Assembly: GCA_017431405.1 (NCBI GenBank)
Contig: JAFRLB010000060.1
Coordinates: 1-34,750, forward strand
Reading direction: 5' to 3'
From: Erysipelotrichaceae bacterium
GTDB lineage: Bacteria; Bacillota_I; Bacilli_A; Erysipelotrichales; Erysipelotrichaceae
DNA: 34,750 bases
Part shown: piece by piece, positions 7,758 through 16,971 of the stretch
Position numbering within the stretch: position 1 is the first letter of the stretch
Layout of the letters: every line of letters starts with the position of its first letter
Notes under the pieces: model-generated
Told to the model about the DNA's origin: nothing
The model's input: the letters and a program-made list of their open reading frames with translations, nothing else
The model's database searches: none
Program-made: the position numbers and the translations under genes

Positions 7758-9359
7758 TTCGTCGATGTCAATGTAAATGGTATTGTATTCCTTCATGGTA
7801 ACCATGCCGGTCTTTGAACCAGGGATCTTTCTCAGATTCTTTACCAGGGTGTAGTTAACCGGGATGGAACTTGACTCTCTGGCCTTTGAATAATAGGCAG
7901 CCAATTGGGCACACAGTCTGATTTCCTCCTCATTTGGATGAGAAGTAGTAATTACGACATGAGCCCCATGCATGTCCTTAACATGGAACCAGGTGTCTGC
8001 TCTGCCGGCCTTCTTAAAGGTTATGTAATCATTCTGAATGTTGTTTTTACCAACATAGATGAACTTTTCATTGAACTCAAGCTTAAGGAAATGCGGTTCG
8101 CTTTCCTTTTTCTTTTTCTGATTGGTTCGTTTCGCTTTCAGATAGCCCTGATTTTCCAGCTCCTGTCTGATTTCCGTGGCACTTAGGAAGTCAGCCTGTT
8201 CCAACTGTTCCTGTAAGACAGTGAAGTAATTGAGGTTTTCTCTGGTCTGATCAAGCTGTTCCTCAATGTATTTCTGACCGACGGAACCTTTCTTATATTT
8301 CTGGAAGCACTTGCGGGCATTGCCTTTAACATCCAGTTTTGCATCTAACGGGATGACCAGGATGTTGCCATCATAGTCTTCCAAAGTTACCTTTTCCATA
8401 CCCTTGGTCACCTTATCCATGTTGGCATACAGGGCATCGCCATACTGGCGCCAGATGTCACAGTTAAGAGCTTCCTGGTAGGCCACGTTCAGCTTTTCAA
8501 TCTTGCCCTTGCACTTCTTTATTTCACGTCTGGTGAACTTGAAGAGGTCACCGGTCTGTTGTCTTATTCTTTCGCGCTCTTCCTTGGTGAAGTAAATGTG
8601 ATCCAAGCCTTCGCAAATGTCCATTTCCACCGGCTTAACGCCTAAGTGTGTCAGAGGTATGCAATGAAACAGTTCCTCATTTTTAGTACGGGAAATGTAG
8701 ATCTTATCTGAAGAAGCAAGCTTGTTCAAGATGCTTGAATAAGACTCACCATTGCTCATGCGGTAATGGAATTCAGTTGAAAGTAATGGCGAGAAGCCAA
8801 CCAGTTTTTCAAAGAGGTTTTCTTCCAGTTTTACATCAGTGATGCTGAAAGGATCAAGCTTATTGTCCTGACTTTCCGTTACCTTGAAGACAGCTCCCGG
8901 CTGAATCGTTCTTCTGGTATTTTCAAATGGTGGAATGTGCTTTAAGGCTTCCAGGATCTTACCGTTATGAACTAAGATCAGGTTTGCGTACTTACCCATT
9001 AATTCAACGTACAGTTCAAGCTTTATTCTGTCACCGATCTCATTACGGTTACCCACGGTAATGATCAGATAACGGTCCAGCCCAGCCTGTTCAATTGACA
9101 TGATCGTTCCGCCTTCAATGTACTTGCGCAGGACCATGATGAAGTTACTTGGCGTGGTTCTGGTAGGGTATTGACGGTCAGTAAGATGGATGCGGTTATA
9201 ACTGGAATGGCAGGATACCATTAACTGGTAACGCTGGTGACCTTTCAATACGAAAAGCACTTCAGTATCGGAAATAAGATAGATCTTATTTACTCTGGCT
9301 GAAACTAATGGCTGTAACTGTCTTACTATTTGTCTAAGAAACATCCCGTCAAATGCCAT
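7728..9359 (-). CDS. rqcH: RqcH, Rqc2/NFACT ribosome quality-control factor
   Basis: RqcH binds 50S subunits carrying stalled nascent chains and directs alanine tailing. Members were long annotated as fibronectin-binding proteins. The 543-residue protein begins MAFDGMFLRQIVRQL, the NFACT-N start, and has the central coiled-coil region (about 270-400). It ends in the NFACT-R domain with FIYVGKNNIQND and WFHVKDMHGAHVVI near 440-480. A Lys-rich stretch at about 415-425 precedes NFACT-R. It is a single-gene unit with its own extended -10 promoter and is convergent with rapZ. Confidence 0.94.
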   Translation of the reverse strand: MAFDGMFLRQIVRQLQPLVSARVNKIYLISDTEVLFVLKGHQRYQLMVSCHSSYNRIHLTDRQYPTRTTPSNFIMVLRKYIEGGTIMSIEQAGLDRYLIITVGNRNEIGDRIKLELYVELMGKYANLILVHNGKILEALKHIPPFENTRRTIQPGAVFKVTESQDNKLDPFSITDVKLEENLFEKLVGFSPLLSTEFHYRMSNGESYSSILNKLASSDKIYISRTKNEELFHCIPLTHLGVKPVEMDICEGLDHIYFTKEERERIRQQTGDLFKFTRREIKKCKGKIEKLNVAYQEALNCDIWRQYGDALYANMDKVTKGMEKVTLEDYDGNILVIPLDAKLDVKGNARKCFQKYKKGSVGQKYIEEQLDQTRENLNYFTVLQEQLEQADFLSATEIRQELENQGYLKAKRTNQKKKKESEPHFLKLEFNEKFIYVGKNNIQNDYITFKKAGRADTWFHVKDMHGAHVVITTSHPNEEEIRLCAQLAAYYSKARESSSIPVNYTLVKNLRKIPGSKTGMVTMKEYNTIYIDIDEEKMTEVLDL

Positions 9360-9378
9360 AAAACACCTCTACCTGATT

Positions 9379-9387
9379 ATTTTAGCA
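9379..9387 (-). promoter_or_regulatory. Extended -10 promoter for rqcH
   Basis: On the minus strand TG (9387-9386) and TAAAAT (9384-9379) form TGCTAAAAT, an extended -10 element. No good -35 box is seen 17 bases upstream. Confidence 0.5.
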
Positions 9388-9407
9388 TACTGTTAATTAG
9401 TTTTTTA

Positions 9408-9436
9408 TTGCTTTTATTCAGTTTTAGTAATATAAA
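9408..9436 (+). promoter_or_regulatory. Promoter of gmk
   Basis: TTGCTT (9408-9413), 17-base spacer, TATAAA (9431-9436), about 20 bases before the strong ribosome site GGAGGTGA of gmk. Confidence 0.65.
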
Positions 9437-9463
9437 TATAGTAATCAATGGAGGTGATGGCGT

Positions 9464-10045
9464 ATGAAAAGAGGTCTTTTAATTGTCATTTCAGGACCAT
9501 CTGGTGTTGGCAAGGGCACAGTACGTGACAAGTTCATGAATGATCCTGAGCTCAATATCGCTTACTCTATTTCAATGACCAGCCGTAAGATGCGCGCGAG
9601 CGAAAAGGAAGGCATTGATTACTACTTTGTTACCAGAGAACAGTTTGAAGAAGCTGTCAGAAACGGCGAATTACTGGAATGGACAGAATTTGTCGGCAAC
9701 TACTACGGCACACCGCTTGCCAATGTTGAAAAACTGCGCAATGAAGGTAAGAATGTCTTACTGGAAATTGAAGTTGAAGGGGCAATGAACGTTAAGGAAA
9801 AATGCCCTGACGCTGTCACGATTTTCATCACTCCACCTAGCATGGAGGAACTTGAAAGAAGAATCAGAGGCCGCAGAACTGAACCTGAGGAAATCGTTCA
9901 GCAGAGACTGGCCAAGGCAGCCAGAGAAATGGGCATGGTTAATCAGTACAAGTACATCGTCTGTAACGATGACGCCCAGGAAGCAACTGATTTGATCAAG
10001 GTCATAATCAAGCACCACATGGCTCAACAGGAGAATATTGATTAA
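9464..10045 (+). CDS. gmk: Guanylate kinase
   Basis: Converts GMP and ATP to GDP and ADP in purine nucleotide synthesis and salvage. The P-loop is SGPSGVGKGT (residues 9-18). The GMP-binding part has SMTSRKMRASEKEGIDYYFV (about 36-55). The lid carries RIRGRRTE (about 133-140). Length of 193 is slightly short but complete. The usual downstream gene rpoZ (RNA polymerase omega) is missing; instead a terminator and then priA follow. Confidence 0.97.
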   Translation: MKRGLLIVISGPSGVGKGTVRDKFMNDPELNIAYSISMTSRKMRASEKEGIDYYFVTREQFEEAVRNGELLEWTEFVGNYYGTPLANVEKLRNEGKNVLLEIEVEGAMNVKEKCPDAVTIFITPPSMEELERRIRGRRTEPEEIVQQRLAKAAREMGMVNQYKYIVCNDDAQEATDLIKVIIKHHMAQQENID

Positions 10046-10073
10046 AGGCTTTTCAGAGATGGAAAGCTTTTTT
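10044..10073 (+). terminator. Intrinsic terminator after gmk
   Basis: AAAGGCTTTTC and GGAAAGCTTTT form an 11-pair stem (with two G-U pairs) around AGAGAT, followed by a T-run. It overlaps the gmk stop codon and separates gmk from the priA transcript. Confidence 0.8.
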
Positions 10074-10089
10074 CCTGGCTTATTTTGTG

Positions 10090-10095
10090 TATAAT
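10090..10095 (+). promoter_or_regulatory. -10 box ahead of priA
   Basis: Perfect TATAAT 14 bases before the priA ATG, giving a predicted leader of only 7-8 bases. There is no convincing -35 box. GATGTGAT just before the ATG is only a partial ribosome site. Confidence 0.5.
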
Positions 10096-10109
10096 TTAGA
10101 TGTGATATT

Positions 10110-12281
10110 ATGCAGATAGTAAATGTTTGGTTAGAACATCCGGTAATGAATCTGAATCGAACCTTTTCTTATGCCTTAAGTGATGAGGTAAGTGTTTCCC
10201 GTGGTGTAAGAGTAAGAGTTCCTCTGGCAAATCAGACTGTCACGGGTATAGTAGACAGTATTTTTACTGTGGATTCACTAGAAGAATACTCTCTTAAGCA
10301 GGGCTATGAGATCAAGGAAGTAGTTGAAGTTCTTGATGAGGAGCCGGTCTTAAATGATGAGTTATATGAGTTAGGTTTATGGATGGCTCATGAGACCGTT
10401 TCACCAAACATTGCCTGTTTCCAATGCATGTTGCCTAACAAGATCAAACCTAAGAGCAACCGCAAGGCAGCCGTACTTAATTACTTTGTAAGTCTTTCTG
10501 ATGAAACCTTAGCTAAGACTGAGAAGGAAAAGAAGGCCGTCGAAACTTTAAGAAACGGTGACATGTTAAGAAGTGAATTCAATAAGCTCTTTGGCGGTAA
10601 TTATTCTAATGCCTTAGTCAAAAAGGGAATATGTACCATCTATGAAAAGGAACAGGAAGCCAGCTATGAAGCTTTGGACATCAAGGAAGCTGACTACCCG
10701 TTAACTGATGAACAGAAACAGGCCATTGATAAGATAAATAACAGTAAGAAGAATGTCATACTGCTTCATGGACTCACCGGCAGCGGTAAGACCGAAGTAT
10801 ACATGCAGCTGGCAGCTCAGAAATGCCGGGAAAACAAGCAGGTACTGATATTGGTTCCAGAAATTTCACTGACCCCGCAGATGGTCAAGCGAATGACCGA
10901 CCGCTTTGGCAATAACATTGCCATTTATCATTCCAAGCTGAATGACCAGCAGCGCTATGAGCAGTATCAGCTGGTCAGAAACCATAAGGTAAAGATCGTT
11001 GTCGGTACCAGAAGTGCCGTTTTCATGCCTTTTGATGATCTGGGACTCATCGTTCTTGATGAGGAACATGATCATTCCTATAAGCAGGATACAACGCCAA
11101 AGTATCATTGCCGTGACGTTGCCATTAAAAGAGCGCAGACACATGGCTGTAAGGTGGTACTGGGCTCAGCTACCCCAACCCTGGAAAGCTATGCCAGAGC
11201 CATTAAGAATGTCTATGAACTGGTTGAGTTAAAGAACAGAATTCACCAGCAGTTACCGACCAGTCATCTGATCGACATGCAGAAGGAAATAAGAAAGGGT
11301 AATACCATCATTTCCTCACAGTTGGAAAAGGCCTTAGGGGAAAGACTGGCCAAGAAACAACAGGCCATTCTGTTACTAAACAGAAGAGGCTATACGACGA
11401 TAATGAAATGCCGCCAGTGTGGTAAGGTCGTGCAGTGTCCAAACTGCGACATAGCGATGAGCTACCATAAGGATACTAATAAGTTAATGTGTCATGTCTG
11501 CGGCTACGAACAGAGCGCTGACATGAACTGTCCTAATTGCGGAGCCAAGAACTGGAACAACTATGGCTTAGGTACCCAGCGTCTGTTTGAAACCATTCAG
11601 AACAAGTTCCCGCAAGCCAGAATATTACGAATGGATGCCGATACGACCAGAAACAAAGGTTCCCATCAGGATATCTTGGAGGCCTTTGGCAGAGGTGAGG
11701 CTGATATCTTGTTAGGTACCCAGATGATCGCCAAGGGTCTGGACTATCCGAATGTTACATTAGTAGGCATATTCAATGCGGACGCCTTGTTAGGGCGTAC
11801 TGATTATAGGAGCGTGGAAGTAACCTTTGATCTGATCGTACAGGCCAGCGGCCGAAGCGGGCGAGGGTATGATTCAGGTGAAGTATATGTACAGGCTTAC
11901 GACTGTAAGCACTATGGCATTAAGATGGCCGTCAATCAGGATTACATTTCCTTCTTCAATGAGGAAATGAATTACCGTCATATCGGTAACTATCCGCCAT
12001 ACTGTTACATGATCGCCATCAGCTTCAACAGCCGTAATGAAGAGCTGGTAGATGATGTTGCCTATTCGGCAAGTGAACATTTCCGGCAGTTTGATGATTT
12101 CAGAACACTGGGACCATCGCAGTTACCAAAACAGATAAGTGAATACCGCCGCAGGATCGTATTAAAGGGTTCCAAGCGCGCTGAGTTAATAGAAAGGGTA
12201 TGGGACTGGTACAGGGAACAGAACTTCAACAAGAATCAGTTAAAGATTCAGGTTGACGTGGACCCTTATGTCCTTGATTAG
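10110..12281 (+). CDS. priA: Primosomal replication restart helicase PriA
   Basis: PriA recognises stalled forks and loads the replicative helicase. The N-terminal DNA-binding part starts MQIVNVWLEHP with NRTFSY near residue 16. The helicase core has Walker A HGLTGSGKTEVY (about 220-231) and the DEAH-box VLDEEHDHSYKQD (about 315). Two zinc sites are formed by CRQCGKVVQCPNC and CHVCGYEQ...CPNCG (about 435-485). GTQMIAKGLDYP (about 535) is motif V. Length of 723 is normal for a compact PriA. It opens a run of co-directional genes extending to 18967. The genes coaBC, def and fmt, often next to priA, are not here. Confidence 0.97.
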   Translation: MQIVNVWLEHPVMNLNRTFSYALSDEVSVSRGVRVRVPLANQTVTGIVDSIFTVDSLEEYSLKQGYEIKEVVEVLDEEPVLNDELYELGLWMAHETVSPNIACFQCMLPNKIKPKSNRKAAVLNYFVSLSDETLAKTEKEKKAVETLRNGDMLRSEFNKLFGGNYSNALVKKGICTIYEKEQEASYEALDIKEADYPLTDEQKQAIDKINNSKKNVILLHGLTGSGKTEVYMQLAAQKCRENKQVLILVPEISLTPQMVKRMTDRFGNNIAIYHSKLNDQQRYEQYQLVRNHKVKIVVGTRSAVFMPFDDLGLIVLDEEHDHSYKQDTTPKYHCRDVAIKRAQTHGCKVVLGSATPTLESYARAIKNVYELVELKNRIHQQLPTSHLIDMQKEIRKGNTIISSQLEKALGERLAKKQQAILLLNRRGYTTIMKCRQCGKVVQCPNCDIAMSYHKDTNKLMCHVCGYEQSADMNCPNCGAKNWNNYGLGTQRLFETIQNKFPQARILRMDADTTRNKGSHQDILEAFGRGEADILLGTQMIAKGLDYPNVTLVGIFNADALLGRTDYRSVEVTFDLIVQASGRSGRGYDSGEVYVQAYDCKHYGIKMAVNQDYISFFNEEMNYRHIGNYPPYCYMIAISFNSRNEELVDDVAYSASEHFRQFDDFRTLGPSQLPKQISEYRRRIVLKGSKRAELIERVWDWYREQNFNKNQLKIQVDVDPYVLD

Positions 12282-12283
12282 TT

Positions 12284-13537
12284 ATGAATGTCAGAGAAAT
12301 AGCCTATAAGACACTGTGTGATGTAATGATAAAGAAAGACTACGCAAATCTGAACATGCGTAATTTTGACTATGGTCTTAATGAAGCTGATCAGGGCTTA
12401 CTGACCCAGATCGTTTACGGAACCTTGAGAAATTACCGTTATGTCCGCTATCAGTGGATGCTTTATGTTGATAAGGTCGATGACCGTAAGCTGTCTGTAC
12501 TATTGGACATGAGTGCCTATCAGATCTTACTACTGGATAAGGTACCGTCATACGCCTGCGTCAATGAGGCAGTGGAAATTGCCAAGAAACTGAATGGCGG
12601 AAGATATACGACACTGGTTAATGCCGTATTAAGAAAGTTAGCCAATAACGGACCGCAGAAGGTCAATGGCACTGATGAATACAATAAGTTAGGCATTGAA
12701 ACCTCTCATCCTGACTGGCTGGTTAAGATGTGGGTAGCTCACTATGGCATGGAAACAGCTGAGAAGATCTGTTTTGAAAACCTCAGTGAAGGCCGCATTG
12801 CCCTAAGAGTTAATACATTATTAACCTCAAAAGAAGAATTATTAAGAGATGAAAGATTCAGTGAGGGTTATACTGAAGACAGTCTCTACTTTAAAGGAAA
12901 CATTCTGGCAACGGATTATTTCCATGATAACCTGGTTATCATTCAGTCTGAATCAAGCCAGAAAGTAGTTGAAGTAGTTGATCCTAAAAAGAAGGACAGG
13001 ATCCTTGACATGTGTGCCGCTCCTGGCACCAAGAGCATTCAGATGGCCATGAAAACCGGTGATGAATGTGACATTTATGCCGTTGACATCTATGAAAAGA
13101 GAGTAGAACTCATTAACAAGGCCGTAAGCAATTATAACCTCAAGAGCATTAAGACAATGTGTGAGGACGGCCGTAACCTGCCGGTTAAGCTTCCGTTGTA
13201 CTATTTTGACAAGGTATTATTGGATGCACCTTGTTCAGGTCTTGGTACATTAAAGCACAAGCCTGAAATCAAGATGAACATTACGGCCGGTGATCTGGAT
13301 GACATTGTCAGATTACAGTCACAGTTACTTGATTCAGCATGCCTGATGGTCAGAAATAACGGTTATCTGATCTATTCGACCTGCACCTTGAACAAGAAGG
13401 AAAATGACAGGCAGATAAGCATGTTCCTTTCCCAGCATCCGGAATTTGAACTGGTTCATGAGGAGACCATCTTCCCATACGACCATCACTCGGACGGCTT
13501 TTATATCGCCAAGATGCATAAAAATGTGCTAGAATAA
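12284..13537 (+). CDS. rsmB: 16S rRNA (cytosine-967-C5)-methyltransferase RsmB
   Basis: SAM-dependent methyltransferase modifying C967 of 16S rRNA. Residues 1-140 form the NusB-like RNA-binding domain (REIAYKTLCDV..., then YGTLRNYRYV). The Rossmann domain has ILDMCAAPGTKS (about 242-253) for SAM binding. The two family cysteines are in DAPCSGLGTL (Cys317) and YSTCTLNKKEN (Cys367). The gene begins two bases after the priA stop and lacks a clear ribosome site, so it likely depends on translational coupling. Length of 417 is normal. Confidence 0.95.
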   Translation: MNVREIAYKTLCDVMIKKDYANLNMRNFDYGLNEADQGLLTQIVYGTLRNYRYVRYQWMLYVDKVDDRKLSVLLDMSAYQILLLDKVPSYACVNEAVEIAKKLNGGRYTTLVNAVLRKLANNGPQKVNGTDEYNKLGIETSHPDWLVKMWVAHYGMETAEKICFENLSEGRIALRVNTLLTSKEELLRDERFSEGYTEDSLYFKGNILATDYFHDNLVIIQSESSQKVVEVVDPKKKDRILDMCAAPGTKSIQMAMKTGDECDIYAVDIYEKRVELINKAVSNYNLKSIKTMCEDGRNLPVKLPLYYFDKVLLDAPCSGLGTLKHKPEIKMNITAGDLDDIVRLQSQLLDSACLMVRNNGYLIYSTCTLNKKENDRQISMFLSQHPEFELVHEETIFPYDHHSDGFYIAKMHKNVLE

Positions 13538-13551
13538 TCAACGGAGAAACT

Positions 13552-14589
13552 ATGACGTCGATATATGATTTTAGCTTTGATCAGTTAACTGATCTGATGA
13601 TTTCTAATGGCTTTAAGAAGTTCAACTCAACTCAGGTTTTCCAATGGCTTTACCGCCAGAAGGTTTCATCATTTGATGAAATGACCAATCTGAGCAAAAA
13701 CTTAAGAGCCTGGCTGAATGAGAATTACAGTTGCGAAGGCTTAACTATGTTACAGAAACAGGTTTCCAGAGACGGAACCAGAAAGTATCTGTTCCAGCTT
13801 TCTGACGGCTCAAACATTGAATCAGTACTGATGCATTATGATTATGGCGACTGCATCTGTGTTACTTCCCAGGTTGGCTGTAACATGGGCTGTACATTCT
13901 GTGCTTCCGGATTATTGAAGAAGAAGAGAAATCTGACCAGCGGGGAAATGGCATTGCAGGTACTGGAAGTTCAGAAAGACGTTGAAGAAGACGGCATCAG
14001 AGTTTCCCATATCGTCGTAATGGGAATCGGTGAACCGTTTGATAACTATGACAATGTTCTGAATTTCTGTAGGACAGTCAATCATGATCTTGGCTTGGGA
14101 ATCGGAGCAAGACACATTACGATTTCAACCTGTGGGGTAGTTCCGGGAATCAGAAGATTTGCGGATGAACAGGTCCAGTATAATCTGGCAATTTCATTAC
14201 ACGCTCCTAACGATGAATTAAGAAGCAGGATAATGCCGGTCAATAAGGCCTATCCTTTAAGCGAACTGATGGATGCCTTAAGGTATTACGCAAGTAAGAA
14301 CAACCGTCGCTTGAGCTTTGAATATATTTTATTAAAGGGTGTTAACGATACGGATGAATGTGTTGATCAGTTGATTAAACTGACCAGAGACTTTGACGTA
14401 TATGTCAACTTAATACCTTATAACACTGTAGATGAACATGGCTATGTCTCAACTGACTATAAGACAGCCATGGCTTTATATAACAAACTGATGAGTCACA
14501 ATGTAAGATGCACGTTAAGGCAGAAACATGGTGAGGACATCGACGCAGCTTGCGGTCAGCTGAGAAGCAAGTACGAGAGGAATCACTAA
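13552..14589 (+). CDS. rlmN: Dual-specificity 23S rRNA A2503 / tRNA A37 C2-methyltransferase RlmN
   Basis: Radical-SAM enzyme adding a methyl group to C2 of A2503 in 23S rRNA and to A37 in some tRNAs. The cluster-binding motif CNMGCTFC is at 110-117. The conserved mechanistic cysteine is in DAACGQL (Cys334), matching E. coli Cys355. GIGEPFDNYDNV (about 163) is the SAM-binding GEP region. A Gln in the substrate-side helix at CTLRQKHG is RlmN-like rather than Cfr-like by overall context. 345 residues, CGGAG ribosome site. Confidence 0.96.
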   Translation: MTSIYDFSFDQLTDLMISNGFKKFNSTQVFQWLYRQKVSSFDEMTNLSKNLRAWLNENYSCEGLTMLQKQVSRDGTRKYLFQLSDGSNIESVLMHYDYGDCICVTSQVGCNMGCTFCASGLLKKKRNLTSGEMALQVLEVQKDVEEDGIRVSHIVVMGIGEPFDNYDNVLNFCRTVNHDLGLGIGARHITISTCGVVPGIRRFADEQVQYNLAISLHAPNDELRSRIMPVNKAYPLSELMDALRYYASKNNRRLSFEYILLKGVNDTDECVDQLIKLTRDFDVYVNLIPYNTVDEHGYVSTDYKTAMALYNKLMSHNVRCTLRQKHGEDIDAACGQLRSKYERNH

Positions 14590-14590
14590 C

Positions 14591-15301
14591 ATGAAGGCAT
14601 ATGGAATAACCGATAAGGGTTTGAAAAGAGAGCAGAACCAGGACAGTTATGTCATCGTTGAAGACGAGGACGTAACTTTCGTTGCGGTCTGTGATGGCAT
14701 TGGCGGTCATCAGGCCGGGGACATTGCCAGCCGCTTGACCTGTAATCTTCTTTCAACCTGTTTTAAGAACCAATACAATAACAATCCGGAAAAATGGTTC
14801 AGAAGCGCGCTTAAGAGAGTCAATAAGCTTGTTTATGATGAATCAGAAACCAATCCGCATTTAAAGGGCATGGGTACTACATTAGTTGCGGCTGTAATAA
14901 CCAGGCAGGCAACTTACATTCTTAACGTAGGTGACTCACGCTGCTACTTCATGGGTACTGACGGCAGCTTTACCCAGATAACCGAAGATCACAGCTTAGT
15001 CAATGATCTGGTAAAGATCGAAGGCATGGAGCCGGAAAAGGCTGAAGCTGTTGGCAGACACATCATTACCAAGGCAGTAGGCATCTGGCCGGCTGTTGAA
15101 GGTGACATATTCGAACTTACAGATGATTACAAGTACCTCATGTTATGTTCTGATGGCTTACATGACTATGTTGAGCAGGAAGACATCATCAACATTTTGA
15201 ATGAGGAAAAGAGTACGCCTAAGAAACTGGAAGAAATGGTTGACAAGGCAAATGAAGTCGGTGGATTTGATAATACGACCGTAGTATTAGTTGAGAGGTA
15301 G
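14591..15301 (+). CDS. prpC: PP2C-type Ser/Thr phosphatase (Stp/PrpC)
   Basis: Metal-dependent protein phosphatase that reverses phosphorylation by the PASTA kinase encoded immediately downstream. Motifs are NQDSY (16-20), CDGIGGH (34-40, metal Asp35), GMGTTLV (about 96), NVGDSRCY (about 115), LCSDGLHDYV (about 190) and DNTTVVLV at the end. Length of 236 is typical for Bacillota Stp. The stop is 5 bases before the kinase ATG, with GAGAGG shared between the end of this gene and the start of the next. Confidence 0.96.
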   Translation: MKAYGITDKGLKREQNQDSYVIVEDEDVTFVAVCDGIGGHQAGDIASRLTCNLLSTCFKNQYNNNPEKWFRSALKRVNKLVYDESETNPHLKGMGTTLVAAVITRQATYILNVGDSRCYFMGTDGSFTQITEDHSLVNDLVKIEGMEPEKAEAVGRHIITKAVGIWPAVEGDIFELTDDYKYLMLCSDGLHDYVEQEDIINILNEEKSTPKKLEEMVDKANEVGGFDNTTVVLVER

Positions 15302-15305
15302 AAGT

Positions 15306-16970
15306 ATGGCAGCTAATATGATTGGTAACAGATACATAGTTTCAAAATTAATAGGTGAAGGCGGCATGGCAGATGTTTATCTGGCAATCGACTCAATTTT
15401 GAAGCGCCAGGTTGCCATTAAGGTCTTGAGAGGAGAACTTAATGATGACCCGGTCAATCTGAAGAGATTCCAGAGGGAAGCAAATGCCATTACCAATCTG
15501 TCTCACCCTAATATCGTAGAAGTATACGATGTAGGTGAGGAAAGTAACCGTAACTACATTGTCATGGAATATGTTCCTGGCAAGACTTTAAAGCAGCTCA
15601 TAAAGGCCAGAGGGGCATTGCACCCTGATGAGGCCATTAACATAATGAAGCAGCTGGTTTCAGCTACTTCAAACGCGCACCGTAACGGCATCATTCACCG
15701 TGACATCAAGTCACAGAACGTTTTAATTAAGGATGACGGTACGGTAAAGCTGTCTGACTTCGGCATCGCTTCCACAAGTGATTCCCAGCAGCAGCTGACT
15801 CAGACCGATACCGTAATGGGAAGTGTTCATTACCTGGCACCTGAACTGGCCAAGGGCCATCAGGCAACTTTCCAGAGTGACATTTACTCATTGGGCATCG
15901 TATTCTATGAAATGTTGACGGGGGATGTACCATTCCATGGTGACACTGCCGTTCAGATCGCTCTGAAGCACATGCACGAAGAAGTGCCAAGTGTCAGAGC
16001 CTTTAATCCTGACTTACCGCAGTCAGTAGAAAACATCGTCATCAGATCTACGGCTAAACTTAAGAGTGACCGTTACGCAAGTGCCGATGAAATGTATAAC
16101 GATTTGGTAACCTGTCTGGACTTATCCAGAAGCAGAGAACCTAAGCTGATCCTTGATTCCCAGCTCAAGCAGCAGCAGGAAAAAAAGGAAACCGAACATA
16201 AGGTAAAGGTAAAAGTCAGAAAAGACAGACCAAAGGCCGGTACTTTCTTAGCCGTTATCGGAGCGTTGGCACTAGGTGCCGCAATTTTCTACATCCTGTT
16301 ATTACTGTCCGGTAATATCGGCCCAAAGCCAACCAAGGAAACGGTTCCTGATGTAACTGATCTAACTCTGACGGATGCCAAGGATGTACTTGAAAAGCTC
16401 AACTACAGCATTGAAGCCATCAAGTATGAAGCTACTGAAGACATTGAAAAGGATCACATCATCAGAACTTCACCTTCAGCCAATACGGAAGTAGATTCCA
16501 ATACGACAATTACCCTGTATGTTTCCAGCGGCAAGTATTACGTCGTTGAAAACTACGTTGGTCAGAACATAAATTCAGTCAAGTCATTACTGGAAGCTGA
16601 TGGCTTTACTGTTGACATCATTGAAGTCAGAAATGGCGACTATGATGTAGGAACCATCATCGAACAGAGCGTTGCGGAAGGAACCAAGATTGACCCGCAG
16701 GCTAGCAGATCAATTCAGTTTACAACGACAACGGCCGTTGCCTTTGTAATTCCGGCTAATCTGGAAGGCAAAAATGTTGAACAGGTCAAGAATGAACTTG
16801 AAGCCATGGGCGCTGTTGTTCAGCTTGTTCAGTTGCCTGTTGAAAGTAACATTGATCCTGAGACCGGTGAAAACATCGTGCCTTTAGGTACAGTTGTAAC
16901 CGTAATGCCGCAGATGGGTACTTTCTATACCCAGTCTTCTGGCGCATACATAGAGTTAACTTATTATTAA
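15306..16970 (+). CDS. prkC: Ser/Thr protein kinase with PASTA domains (PrkC/StkP)
   Basis: Membrane kinase that senses muropeptides or lipid II and controls cell division and wall metabolism. From the ATG at 15306 (554 residues, GAGAGG seven bases ahead) the kinase domain spans about 9-270. It contains the glycine loop GEGGMADVY, ATP lysine Lys39, HRDIKSQN with catalytic Asp133 and DFG at 151-153. A single membrane helix lies at about 313-335. Three PASTA repeats follow outside (about 345-412, 413-482 and 483-554). A TTG at 15291 would add five residues but leaves no ribosome site. Partner phosphatase is directly upstream and rsgA and rpe follow, the standard cluster. Confidence 0.96.
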   Translation: MAANMIGNRYIVSKLIGEGGMADVYLAIDSILKRQVAIKVLRGELNDDPVNLKRFQREANAITNLSHPNIVEVYDVGEESNRNYIVMEYVPGKTLKQLIKARGALHPDEAINIMKQLVSATSNAHRNGIIHRDIKSQNVLIKDDGTVKLSDFGIASTSDSQQQLTQTDTVMGSVHYLAPELAKGHQATFQSDIYSLGIVFYEMLTGDVPFHGDTAVQIALKHMHEEVPSVRAFNPDLPQSVENIVIRSTAKLKSDRYASADEMYNDLVTCLDLSRSREPKLILDSQLKQQQEKKETEHKVKVKVRKDRPKAGTFLAVIGALALGAAIFYILLLLSGNIGPKPTKETVPDVTDLTLTDAKDVLEKLNYSIEAIKYEATEDIEKDHIIRTSPSANTEVDSNTTITLYVSSGKYYVVENYVGQNINSVKSLLEADGFTVDIIEVRNGDYDVGTIIEQSVAEGTKIDPQASRSIQFTTTTAVAFVIPANLEGKNVEQVKNELEAMGAVVQLVQLPVESNIDPETGENIVPLGTVVTVMPQMGTFYTQSSGAYIELTYY

Positions 16971-16971
16971 A

